A DNA stretch of 16,817 bases from Gammaproteobacteria bacterium. Lineage in GTDB: Bacteria; Pseudomonadota; Gammaproteobacteria; Steroidobacterales; SZUA-146. A program made the translations under genes and the position numbers. Location of the stretch: contig QIGP01000213.1 of assembly GCA_003228965.1 (NCBI GenBank), positions 1 through 16,817 on the forward strand, written 5' to 3'. The notes below the pieces were generated by a model. It saw only the letters and a list, made by a program, of their open reading frames with translations, had not been told where the DNA came from and made no database searches. This document shows positions 5,035-14,071 of the stretch, in pieces; positions within the stretch are counted from its first letter, which is position 1, and every line of letters begins with the position of its first letter.

Positions 5035-6084
5035 ATGACCAGATTTGTAGACGTTCCCGCACTGTGCCGCATTGTAGCTCGCGTAGGCGTTGAAGAATTC
5101 CTGGCGGGTATTGCCCAGACGATGCGAGAAGACTTCAAGCGTTGGGAATCGTTTGATAAATGCGCCCGGGTCGCCAGTCACAGCGACATTGGTGTCATTG
5201 AACTGATGCCAGTCGCCGACGCGGAGCGTTACGGGTTCAAGTACGTCAATGGTCATCCATCCAACACCGCAAAAGGTGTTTCAACGGTCATGGCATTCGG
5301 AATGCTGGCCGATGTTGAAACCGGGTACCCACTGCTTCTTTCAGAGCTTACGCTGACCACTGCGTTTCGCACGGCCGCCGCGTCTGTTATCGCGGCGCAG
5401 GCGTTGGCTAGAGAAGACTCCCGGGTACTTGGCATAATAGGTTGCGGTGCACAGAGCGAGTTTCAGGCGACCGCCTTTCACACCATGCTCGGAATTGAAG
5501 AGTTACGCATATTCGATATCGACGAAGCAGCAATGAAAAAAGTCGCAAGGCACTTGTGTCGTTTCCCTGACTTGAACGTTATTCAGGCGACGTCAGCCAA
5601 AGAGGCCGTTAAAGGCGCAGACATAGTCACGACGTGCACGGCCGACAAAGCGTGGGCTACTATTCTAACGCCTGACATGGTCGAGCCTGGCATGCACATC
5701 AACGGTGTCGGTGGCGACTGCCCCGGAAAAACTGAACTACACGCAGACGTGCTTCGAGGCGGTAAGATTTTTGTAGAATACGAGCCGCAAACACGCGTCG
5801 AAGGCGACATTCAACAGCTGCCCGATTCGCACCCTGTTCACGATCTGTGGCGGGTAATTGCAGATGAAGAAGCGGGGCGTGACAGCGCTTCGCAAGTGAC
5901 GATTTTCGATTCGGTAGGATTCGCACTCGAAGACTTCTCGGCATTGAGTTACGTGTATAAGAAGGCGCTTGAGCTAAATGAAGGCGAAGACATCTCTCTT
6001 ATTCCAGAGCTTAACGATCCAAAGGATCTGTTTGAAAGAGTGCTGGGATTAAGCGGCCAGGTTCATAGCAGAAATGCGGCTTAA
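5035..6084 (+). CDS. ocd: Ornithine cyclodeaminase
   Basis: The enzyme converts L-ornithine to L-proline and ammonia using bound NAD+, in the cytoplasm. I place the start at ATG 5035, with AAGGA 7 bases upstream, giving 349 residues, the usual length. Residues I recall as ligand-binding or catalytic in the Pseudomonas putida enzyme fall at the same numbers: Arg45, Glu56, Lys69 (GFKYVNGHP), Arg112 (ELTLTTAFRTAAA) and Asp228 (NGVGGDCPGK). The nucleotide-binding Gly-rich turn is GIIGCGAQSEFQ (133-144). The truncated Lrp-type gene is divergent to it and was probably its regulator. With an arginine cluster nearby the enzyme may drain ornithine to proline. Note that the acetylated arginine route downstream does not pass through free ornithine, so the substrate more likely comes from arginine breakdown or uptake. 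Confidence 0.92.
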   Translation: MTRFVDVPALCRIVARVGVEEFLAGIAQTMREDFKRWESFDKCARVASHSDIGVIELMPVADAERYGFKYVNGHPSNTAKGVSTVMAFGMLADVETGYPLLLSELTLTTAFRTAAASVIAAQALAREDSRVLGIIGCGAQSEFQATAFHTMLGIEELRIFDIDEAAMKKVARHLCRFPDLNVIQATSAKEAVKGADIVTTCTADKAWATILTPDMVEPGMHINGVGGDCPGKTELHADVLRGGKIFVEYEPQTRVEGDIQQLPDSHPVHDLWRVIADEEAGRDSASQVTIFDSVGFALEDFSALSYVYKKALELNEGEDISLIPELNDPKDLFERVLGLSGQVHSRNAA

Positions 6085-6123
6085 TTTATTCCGGACGTAT
6101 CTTTGGTTGACATCCTGACGTTG

Positions 6124-6150
6124 GATAAGTCGAGCCCGATAAGTCGAGCC
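6124..6150 (+). repeat. 13-bp tandem repeat, two copies
   Basis: GATAAGTCGAGCC occurs at 6124-6136 and 6138-6150 with one base between, 40 bases after the ocd stop. It is probably a small slippage duplication. No function is assigned. Confidence 0.7.
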
Positions 6151-6186
6151 AGGCAATAACTTTCAGAAAATCTATTTTTGAATTAA

Positions 6187-6208
6187 CGGCGAGTCTGACG
6201 ACTCGCCG
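6187..6208. terminator. Perfect 9-bp hairpin between convergent ocd and gltD
   Basis: CGGCGAGTC, loop TGAC, GACTCGCCG forms a perfect GC-rich stem-loop in the 248-bp gap between the ends of ocd and gltD. Neither side has a clear T-tract, so it is a weak or Rho-aided bidirectional terminator at best; it could also protect 3' ends. A further CTCGG/CCGAG hairpin lies to its right (about 6246-6266). Confidence 0.45.
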
Positions 6209-6332
6209 CATACTGTACATATATGCCAGGCCTCTGACCCTGCTACCTCGGTAATCACCTGGCCGAGGATGCAGGCCGCGAATGAATTCAATAGAGGCAT
6301 TTAATATTTACTGTATTGAGTTCGAGTCGACC

Positions 6333-7751
<1,419 letters not shown>

Positions 7752-10700
7752 TTACGCAGCGCGGCGCAGAGACTCCAGTAGTTGATCAATGTCGACGGCT
7801 TTGGGTTTTACCATCCAGAACAGCGGCAGGTACGTGCGAAATTCGTCGAGAATATGTTGCGCCCAGAGGCTGTCGGTTTCGCGTTGGTGCTTGGTAACTA
7901 GCGCGAGCAAATGGTGAAGCTGTGCTTCCATTTTTTCTTGCGTAATACGGTGAATGTCGATGAGTTCGTGGTTGTAACGGTCGACAAAGTCGCGACGCAT
8001 ATCGAGTACGTAGCCAAAACCGTTGGTCATGCCAGCGCCAAAGTTGATGCCTGTATCGCCAAGTACGGCAATGACACCACCGGTCATATATTCACAGCAG
8101 TGGTCGCCGGCGCCTTCTACAACGGCGGTGGCACCCGAGTTGCGTACTCCAAAGCGTTCGCCTACCTGGCCTGCCGCGTAGAGCTCGCCACCGGTTGCGC
8201 CGTACAAACAGGTGTTGCCGAGTATGACGGTTTCCTGTGACTTGAACGTCGAGGCTTTTGGCGGAGTTACAACAATTCTACCGCCGGCCATTCCTTTTCC
8301 AACGTAGTCGTTAGCATCGCCTTCAAGATAGATGTTCAGCCCGCCCGCGTTCCATGCACCAAGGCTTTGCCCGGCAGAACCTGTCAGTTCGAGTGTGATT
8401 GGTTTGTCCGACATGCCGTAGTCGTCGTGCACTCGCGCAATTTCGCCAGACAAGCGGGCGCCAATAGAGCGGTTGTAGTTACGCACTTCGTACGCAAACG
8501 TACCGCCACGCTTGTTGGCAATTGAATCTGAAATGTCTTCCAACATGCGTTCGGCAAGCTCAGCCTTGTCGAACGGATCGTTTGAGCTGTCGATACACGT
8601 ATGCGCAATCTCGGCAAGCGCCGGGCCTTGTGAAATCAAAGGTGACAGATCAAGACGCCCTTGCTTGCTGGTAATGCCTTCGAGTTCTTTGAGTAAGTCC
8701 ACTCGCCCGACTATGGCCTGAATTCGGGTAAAACCCATTGACGCCAGAACTTCGCGAACTTCCTGTGCGACAAAACGGAAATAGTTAATCACCATTTCCG
8801 GTAGACCAATAAAGTGATTTTCTCTTAGTACTTTGTTTTGCGTGGCCACACCAGTTGCACAGTTATTCAAGTGACATATACGCAGGTACTTACATCCCAG
8901 GGCGATAAGTGGTGCGGTGCCGAAGCCAAACGACTCGGCGCCAAGTAACGCAGCTTTTACCACGTCGAGTCCGGTTTTGAGTCCACCGTCGGCCTGTAGC
9001 TGTACTTTGCGGCGCAGGTCGTGAAAGCGCAGCGTTTGATGCGCTTCGGACAAACCAATTTCCCAGGGAGAGCCTGCGTACTTGGTCGAAGTTAGTGGGC
9101 TGGCACCTGTACCGCCGTCGTGACCTGAAATAGTAATCAGATCGGCGTAGGCTTTGGCTACACCCGCGGCAATGGTGCCCACGCCTGGCGCAGCCACGAG
9201 CTTTACTGAAACCAGCGCGGTTGGATTAACCTGTTTCAAATCGAAAATTAGCTGAGCCAAGTCTTCAATTGAATAAATATCGTGATGCGGCGGTGGTGAT
9301 ATAAGACCAACGCCTGGTTTGGCGAAGCGTAGTTGGGCGATCATGTCGTCAACTTTGTGACCGGGAAGCTGGCCACCTTCGCCAGGCTTCGCGCCCTGAG
9401 CCATTTTAATTTGAATGACTTCAGCGCTTGCCAGATAGGCAGGCGTTACGCCAAAACGGCCCGACGCGACTTGCTTAATTTTCGAAGCTTTCTCGGTATT
9501 GTAGCGGGCTTTGTCTTCGCCACCTTCACCGGAGTTTGAACGTGCGCCCAAGCGGTTCATGGCAATGGCCAGAGCTTCGTGGGCTTCTGGTGAAAGCGCT
9601 CCTAGCGACATGCCCGCACAGTCAAAGCGCGGCGTAATGTCTTCCAGAGGCTCAACGTCATCAATGCTAACAGCCGGTTGGCTAGACGATATTTCCAGCA
9701 AGTCTCTGAGTGCCGAGGGCGGACGCTTGTTCACAAGTTCAGCAAACTTGTTGTAGTCGTTAACGTCGTTAGTGCGTACAGCTTCTTGCAGCGTGCCAAT
9801 GACGTCGGCGTTGTACATGTGGTACTCGCCGCCATACACGTGTTTAAGCAAGCCGCCGTGATCGATGGGTTGAGTTACGTTCCAGGCCTTGCGAGCCAAC
9901 GTCTTCTGATCGTCCTCAATATCTGTAAAGCTTGCGCCTTGAATGCGACTGACCGTGCCAGGAAAACAGAGGTTAACTATTTCAAGGTTAAGACCGACAA
10001 TCTCAAACAGCTGAGCACCGCGGTAACTGGCCACGGTGGATATGCCCATTTTGGACATGATTTTTAGAAGCCCTTTACGAATGCCTCGACGATAGCTGCG
10101 TCCGAGCTGACTGCGAGTCAGGTCGTGGTGTACCTCACCCGTGCGCACCATTTCGGTGAGCGTTTGGTAGACCATGTACGGATAGACGGCAGTAGCACCA
10201 AAGCCGAGCAAACAGGCAAAGTGGTGCGGGTCGCGAGCGGTGCCTGTCTCGACAACAATGTTGCACTGACAGCGCAAGCCTTCTTTTACCAGTCGGTGGT
10301 GAATAGCGGACGTAGCTAGCAGTGCGTGTACGGGGTACAGCCCTTCTTTCAAGTAACGGTCGCTTAACAGCAAAATCAAATTGCCGCTTTGCACAGAAGC
10401 TACGGCCTCGTCACAAATCTCTTGCAACGCGTCGGACAAGTTCGTGTCGAACGGGCGATTGAGGTCAATGCGCTGATAAGAAATAGACATGCCTTCGGCA
10501 GACACCAGCTGGCGCAATTTGCGCTGTGACAACACCGGAGAGTTCAGCACAATCATTTCCGCGTGTTCAGGTCGCGGGTCAAAAACGTTAATTTCCTTAC
10601 CCATTTGGACCTGAAGGGACATCACGATAGTTTCGCGTAGCGGATCTATTGGCGGGTTAGTGACCTGTGCAAACTGCTGGCGAAAGTAGTCGTAAAGCGA

Positions 10701-12251
10701 TCGTTCTTTTTGAGACATGACGGCAATAGGAGTGTCGTCCCCCATAGACCCGACAGCTTCACGCTGAGATTCGGCCAGCACGCGAATGACTTCGCTGCGT
10801 TCTTCGAACGACAGGCCAAACATTTTCTTGTAAATGCTAAGCGTAGCGTCATCCATCGGTTCGGCGGTAAGCCGCACGTCGATAAGATCGGTATCAAGGT
10901 AACGCACACCGTCTTTGAGCCACGTATTATAAGGAGCACGTGACGCCAGCTGCTGCTCGATGATTTCGTTAGTGAGGAGCTCACCGTTGGTAAGATCAAT
11001 AGCGATCATGTCGCCGGGGCCAAGCTTGCCTTTGGCAATGACTTCTTCGGGCGGGTACTCAATGACACCTGTCTCGCTTGCAATAGTAATGAGGTCGTCG
11101 GTCGTGACGGTATAGCGTGCCGGGCGCAGGCCGTTGCGATCGAGAATGCATCCGGCAAAGTCTCCGTGAGTAAGAACAATACCGGCCGGGCCGTCCCAGG
11201 GTTCAAGGTGTGGTGCATAGAACTCGTAGAATGCTCTAACATCCGGGTCCATCGCGTCGACCGTTTGCCACGCTGGTGGAATGAGCAGTCGTATGGCTTT
11301 AACAATGCTCATGCCGCCCATGACCAGTACTTCGAGCATGTTGTCGAGCGACGCAGAGTCAGAACCTTCCATGCCAACCAGAGAATCAAACTCGGCAAGT
11401 TCAGGCACCAGCTTCGACTTTAGCAGCGTGCTGCGTGCTTTGGCCCAGTTACGGTTACCGCGAATGGTGTTAATTTCGCCGTTGTGCGCGAGCATGCGGA
11501 ACGGTTGTGCCAGTTTCCACTGGGGAACGGTGTTGGTTGAAAAACGCTGGTGGAAAATACACACCGACGTTGTCAGGCGCTCGTCTTGCAGGTCGAGATA
11601 AAACTGATCGAGAAACTCAGGCATGACCATGGCTTTGTACGACAATGCTTGTCGCGAAAGGCTGGCAACGTAAGTGAGCGACTCTTCGCGTCCGAACAAT
11701 GATTCCATGCGTCGCCTGGCAACAAACAGCGCGCGCTCAAAAGACTGCGCATCCATGTCGTCCGGTGCGTTAACAAAAACGTGTTCTATGAGCGGTAACG
11801 TTCTTAATGCTTCTTCGCCACAAGCGTCGGGGTTTAAAGGAACGGTACGCCAACCCGCGGGTTCAACGCCTGCCCCTCTAAGCTCAGATTCGATGCGAGC
11901 CCGTGAAGGCTCGGCAAGTGCTTCGTCGTTGGGTAAAAACACAGCGCCTGCTGCAAACAGTGCGTTGAGTTCAATGCCGGCCTCTTGGGCAACAGCCTTA
12001 ATAAAAGTCTCGGGGTTGCGCAAAAGCAAGCCACAGCCGTCCCCGGTTTTACCGTCGGCTGCCACGGCACCACGGTGAGTCAAACGACTCAACGCACTGA
12101 CCGCAGACGAGATGATGTGATGGGCACGTTCGTCGTGACGGTGTGCAATCAAACCAAAGCCGCAGCTGTCTTTCTCGAAGCTACTGTCGTACAAACCCGT
12201 TTTACTAATCGTGTCGTCTCCCGTCGGGCAAGCTTGCGAGCCCGTTGTCAA
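7752..12251 (-). CDS. gltB: Glutamate synthase (NADPH) large subunit
   Basis: The product is about 1499 residues, normal for bacterial GltB. It releases ammonia from glutamine in the N-terminal class II amidotransferase domain, channels it to the FMN domain and forms glutamate. The N-terminal nucleophile after processing would be Cys30 (FEKDSCGFGLIAH). The 3Fe-4S ligands are Cys1120, Cys1126 and Cys1131 (CKYLRICHLNNC). The C-terminal beta-helix has Gly repeats (GQSLGAWNAGGLNIYLEGD). The start is uncertain: the open frame begins with TTG at 12251 without a Shine-Dalgarno, no in-frame ATG lies near the expected N-terminus, and another TTG is 19 codons further in. The leading residues are removed by propeptide cleavage in this family, so function is not affected. 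It forms an operon with gltD. Confidence 0.96.
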   Translation of the reverse strand: MTTGSQACPTGDDTISKTGLYDSSFEKDSCGFGLIAHRHDERAHHIISSAVSALSRLTHRGAVAADGKTGDGCGLLLRNPETFIKAVAQEAGIELNALFAAGAVFLPNDEALAEPSRARIESELRGAGVEPAGWRTVPLNPDACGEEALRTLPLIEHVFVNAPDDMDAQSFERALFVARRRMESLFGREESLTYVASLSRQALSYKAMVMPEFLDQFYLDLQDERLTTSVCIFHQRFSTNTVPQWKLAQPFRMLAHNGEINTIRGNRNWAKARSTLLKSKLVPELAEFDSLVGMEGSDSASLDNMLEVLVMGGMSIVKAIRLLIPPAWQTVDAMDPDVRAFYEFYAPHLEPWDGPAGIVLTHGDFAGCILDRNGLRPARYTVTTDDLITIASETGVIEYPPEEVIAKGKLGPGDMIAIDLTNGELLTNEIIEQQLASRAPYNTWLKDGVRYLDTDLIDVRLTAEPMDDATLSIYKKMFGLSFEERSEVIRVLAESQREAVGSMGDDTPIAVMSQKERSLYDYFRQQFAQVTNPPIDPLRETIVMSLQVQMGKEINVFDPRPEHAEMIVLNSPVLSQRKLRQLVSAEGMSISYQRIDLNRPFDTNLSDALQEICDEAVASVQSGNLILLLSDRYLKEGLYPVHALLATSAIHHRLVKEGLRCQCNIVVETGTARDPHHFACLLGFGATAVYPYMVYQTLTEMVRTGEVHHDLTRSQLGRSYRRGIRKGLLKIMSKMGISTVASYRGAQLFEIVGLNLEIVNLCFPGTVSRIQGASFTDIEDDQKTLARKAWNVTQPIDHGGLLKHVYGGEYHMYNADVIGTLQEAVRTNDVNDYNKFAELVNKRPPSALRDLLEISSSQPAVSIDDVEPLEDITPRFDCAGMSLGALSPEAHEALAIAMNRLGARSNSGEGGEDKARYNTEKASKIKQVASGRFGVTPAYLASAEVIQIKMAQGAKPGEGGQLPGHKVDDMIAQLRFAKPGVGLISPPPHHDIYSIEDLAQLIFDLKQVNPTALVSVKLVAAPGVGTIAAGVAKAYADLITISGHDGGTGASPLTSTKYAGSPWEIGLSEAHQTLRFHDLRRKVQLQADGGLKTGLDVVKAALLGAESFGFGTAPLIALGCKYLRICHLNNCATGVATQNKVLRENHFIGLPEMVINYFRFVAQEVREVLASMGFTRIQAIVGRVDLLKELEGITSKQGRLDLSPLISQGPALAEIAHTCIDSSNDPFDKAELAERMLEDISDSIANKRGGTFAYEVRNYNRSIGARLSGEIARVHDDYGMSDKPITLELTGSAGQSLGAWNAGGLNIYLEGDANDYVGKGMAGGRIVVTPPKASTFKSQETVILGNTCLYGATGGELYAAGQVGERFGVRNSGATAVVEGAGDHCCEYMTGGVIAVLGDTGINFGAGMTNGFGYVLDMRRDFVDRYNHELIDIHRITQEKMEAQLHHLLALVTKHQRETDSLWAQHILDEFRTYLPLFWMVKPKAVDIDQLLESLRRAA

Positions 12252-12762
12252 AACTAATATTGTGCATGGCTACGTTCGTTCAATGTGATGGTGAACCGAC
12301 CCACTCAAACATCAGCTGATTCAACACAAGCAGGTTCAGTACCATCAAATTGAGCCCCGGCAGATTGAACGCCAGTGGATGGTTTCTCACTGGGCTCGCT
12401 TGAACCGTTCAAGGGGTTCGAATTACTGGTTGAAACGTGCAGAATCTGGTGAATCGTAAAGTCTGGGTGGTCGTCGGCCCCTCAGAAAATGCGCAGATTC
12501 TTTTCAGAAGTCCAAGATAGGGTTTGTTGCATCGCAGTGCAACGGATGCATTTGAAACCATAGTGATACCAATGAAACTAATTGATTCATATAAAATAGG
12601 AGCTTTACTGGATATTCCGGCCCTAAAACCGCTCTTAATCAGCCCAATCTCCGCTTGGACCTCGCCTAGACTCGGTTTAGTTACGGTTTCATAAGCAATT
12701 ATTGCAACTCACCATAACTCCGTGTCACATTTGGTACTCGGTTGTACTTATCCACAACCGTG
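12252..12762. other. Intergenic region between divergent gltB and the arginine leader
   Basis: About 510 bases hold no convincing ORF and no recognisable RNA gene. It must contain the promoters for gltBD (leftwards) and the arginine operon (rightwards), but I see no strong sigma-70 pair for either. Small inverted repeats are CCAGTG/CACTGG (12372-12393), CTTGAA-CCG-TTCAAG (12399-12413) and GTTGCA/TGCAAC (12526-12543). The first two would lie in the gltB leader if transcription starts upstream of them. Confidence 0.5.
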
Positions 12763-12779
12763 ATGAGAAAGAGGCAGCA

Positions 12780-12860
12780 ATGCATTTAACGTACACAGCT
12801 TATATTGTTCCCCGCCGCGTCATGCGGCGCAATTCCGGAAGTTTATCCGAGGCTGGCTAG
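12780..12860 (+). CDS. Putative arginine leader peptide, 26 codons
   Basis: The ORF starts with ATG 12780, has AAGAGG at 12769-12774 as Shine-Dalgarno (5-base spacing), and ends at TAG 12858-12860. The peptide begins MHLTYTAYIVP and then reads Arg-Arg-Val-Met-Arg-Arg, encoded CGC CGC GTC ATG CGG CGC at 12813-12830: four Arg codons in six. After that come ten ordinary codons to the stop. A strong intrinsic terminator starts 22 bases after the stop, and the first arginine biosynthesis gene lies beyond. Short translated ORFs rich in the end-product amino acid, followed by a terminator, are the hallmark of ribosome-mediated attenuation (his, trp, leu, thr operons). The peptide itself is probably without function. 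It is too short for similarity-based proof. Confidence 0.68.
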   Translation: MHLTYTAYIVPRRVMRRNSGSLSEAG

Positions 12861-12881
12861 TACCTGAATGCGAGTGTATTT

Positions 12882-12911
12882 AAAACCCGGCCTTTTGGTC
12901 GGGTTTTTTTT
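12882..12911 (+). terminator. Strong intrinsic terminator upstream of argF'
   Basis: AAAACCCGGCC (12882-12892), loop TTTT, and GGTCGGGTTTT (12897-12907) form an 11-bp stem with one G-T pair, running into eight T residues (12904-12911). On the - strand the T-run is only four bases, so it acts for + strand transcription. No full gene precedes it on the + strand, which makes it a leader terminator. It ends 42 bases before the argF' start codon. Confidence 0.85.
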
Positions 12912-12953
12912 ATGTTCAAGATTTAACCTAGTGCAACACAATACGGAGCGTGC

Positions 12954-13952
12954 ATGAAGCATTTTTTATCAACAGAAGACTGGAGTCAGGACGACCTGAA
13001 GAGCTTGCTAACCTTGGCGGCCCAACTAAAACAACATCCCACAGGTGACACGCTGCAGGGTAAGAGCGTTGCACTTCTGTTTTTTAATAACTCATTGCGT
13101 ACGCGGACGTCGTTTGAGCTTGGTACGCACCAATTGGGCGGCAAAGCGGTTGTGTTAACTCCTGGCAAGGACGCGTGGCCGCTTGCCTTTAACTTTGGCG
13201 AAGTCATGGACGGTGAGGCCGAAGAACACGTGGCCGAAGCCGCACGAGTGCTGTCACGCTACTGTGACTTAATTGCCGTACGCTGTTTTCCAAAGTTCGA
13301 AGACTGGCAAGTAGACAGAGAAGACCTTGTGATTAACTCGTTCGCCGAACACGCAACCGTACCGGTGATCAACATGGAAACCATTGTTCACCCGTGTCAG
13401 GAACTGGCTCTTGCCATGACTATGCAGGAGCACTTTGGCAACGTGCAAGATCGCAAATTCGTTCTCACCTGGACGTACCACCCCAAACCGCTGAACACGG
13501 CAGTGGCCAATTCGGCGTTACTCATTGCCACCAAGCTTGGAATGAAAGTGACCTTGCTGTGTCCCAACGAAGAGTACTTGCTTGACAATCGGTTTATGGA
13601 AGCGGCGCAAGACTACAGCGCGGCCCACGGCAATACGTTAACGGTGTCGCACGATATCGAGTCGGCTTATAAGGACGCTGAAATGGTGTACGCCAAAAGC
13701 TGGGGGGCGCTGCCTTATTTCGGACGTTGGGACGACGAAAAGCCGATGCGCGACAAGTTAAAGCATTTTATCGTTGACGAAGAAAAAATGGCGTTGACTA
13801 ACAACGCGCGTTTCAGTCACTGTTTGCCGTTACGGCGCAACATCAAAGCCACAGATGCCGTGATGGATGCGGACTACTGTGTCGCCATTGACGAAGCTGA
13901 AAACCGGCTTCACGTACAAAAAGCGCTAATGACTAAACTTGTTAATCAGTAG
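12954..13952 (+). CDS. argF': N-acetylornithine carbamoyltransferase
   Basis: The 332-residue protein transfers a carbamoyl group from carbamoyl phosphate to N-acetyl-L-ornithine, making N-acetyl-L-citrulline. It aligns from memory along its whole length with the Xanthomonas enzyme: KHFLSTEDWS start, carbamoyl-phosphate loop SLRTRTSFELG (47-57), GKDAWP (71-76), HPCQE (146-150), and LPLRRNIKATDAVMD near the end, where Lys298 corresponds to the carboxylated lysine. Glu90 in the EAEEH stretch corresponds to Xanthomonas Glu92, the residue that distinguishes acetylornithine from succinylornithine enzymes; ordinary ornithine carbamoyltransferases lack this segment. Start ATG 12954 has GGAG 5-6 bases upstream. 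It is the first gene after the putative attenuator. Confidence 0.93.
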   Translation: MKHFLSTEDWSQDDLKSLLTLAAQLKQHPTGDTLQGKSVALLFFNNSLRTRTSFELGTHQLGGKAVVLTPGKDAWPLAFNFGEVMDGEAEEHVAEAARVLSRYCDLIAVRCFPKFEDWQVDREDLVINSFAEHATVPVINMETIVHPCQELALAMTMQEHFGNVQDRKFVLTWTYHPKPLNTAVANSALLIATKLGMKVTLLCPNEEYLLDNRFMEAAQDYSAAHGNTLTVSHDIESAYKDAEMVYAKSWGALPYFGRWDDEKPMRDKLKHFIVDEEKMALTNNARFSHCLPLRRNIKATDAVMDADYCVAIDEAENRLHVQKALMTKLVNQ

Positions 13953-14071
13953 GTCCGTTGGTTGGTGTGTAGTAAGGGTTCTGCGCCTTTAGCGTTGCGA
14001 GCAATACTACGTCCAGCAACACTCACTGTAGTCCATTTTATTCAAGTAAAAATTTTATCAGGAGTAATTCC

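Larger units (their letters stand above)
12769..12911 (+). promoter_or_regulatory. Putative ribosome-mediated arginine attenuator of the argF'-argG-argE'-argB operon
   Basis: In order it holds a Shine-Dalgarno, the Arg-rich leader ORF, a 6-bp GC hairpin over the Arg codons (12813-12818 with 12824-12829, loop GTCAT), an antiterminator strand AGGCTGG (12850-12856) and the terminator (12882-12911). AGGCTGG can pair with CCGGCCT (12887-12893) through six Watson-Crick pairs and one G-U, destroying the 5' arm of the terminator. A ribosome stalled at the Arg codons leaves 12850-12856 free, so the operon is read. A ribosome that reaches the stop codon at 12858 covers it, so the terminator forms. This gives expression when charged tRNA-Arg is low. 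The elements are seen in sequence; the mechanism is inferred from known amino-acid attenuators. Confidence 0.62.

Noticed and set aside
7911..12257. Many + strand ORFs of 60-134 codons opposite gltB
   Set aside because: They are antisense shadows of a highly conserved 4.5 kb gene, without start signals or recognisable domains.
12415..12423. tRNA T-loop-like GGTTCGAAT
   Set aside because: No matching acceptor, D-arm or anticodon stem could be found around it.
12573..12589. ArgR-box-like TGAAACTAATTGATTCA upstream of the arginine operon
   Set aside because: The half-sites resemble TGAAT and ATTCA but the spacing is three bases too long and one half is imperfect; it is also far from the operon start. 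Not enough to call an ArgR site.
12882..12911. Terminator as the end of a gltB-side or unknown + strand gene
   Set aside because: gltB runs away from it, the T-run is good only on the + strand, and no full-size + strand gene lies between 12252 and 12880; a leader terminator explains it better.
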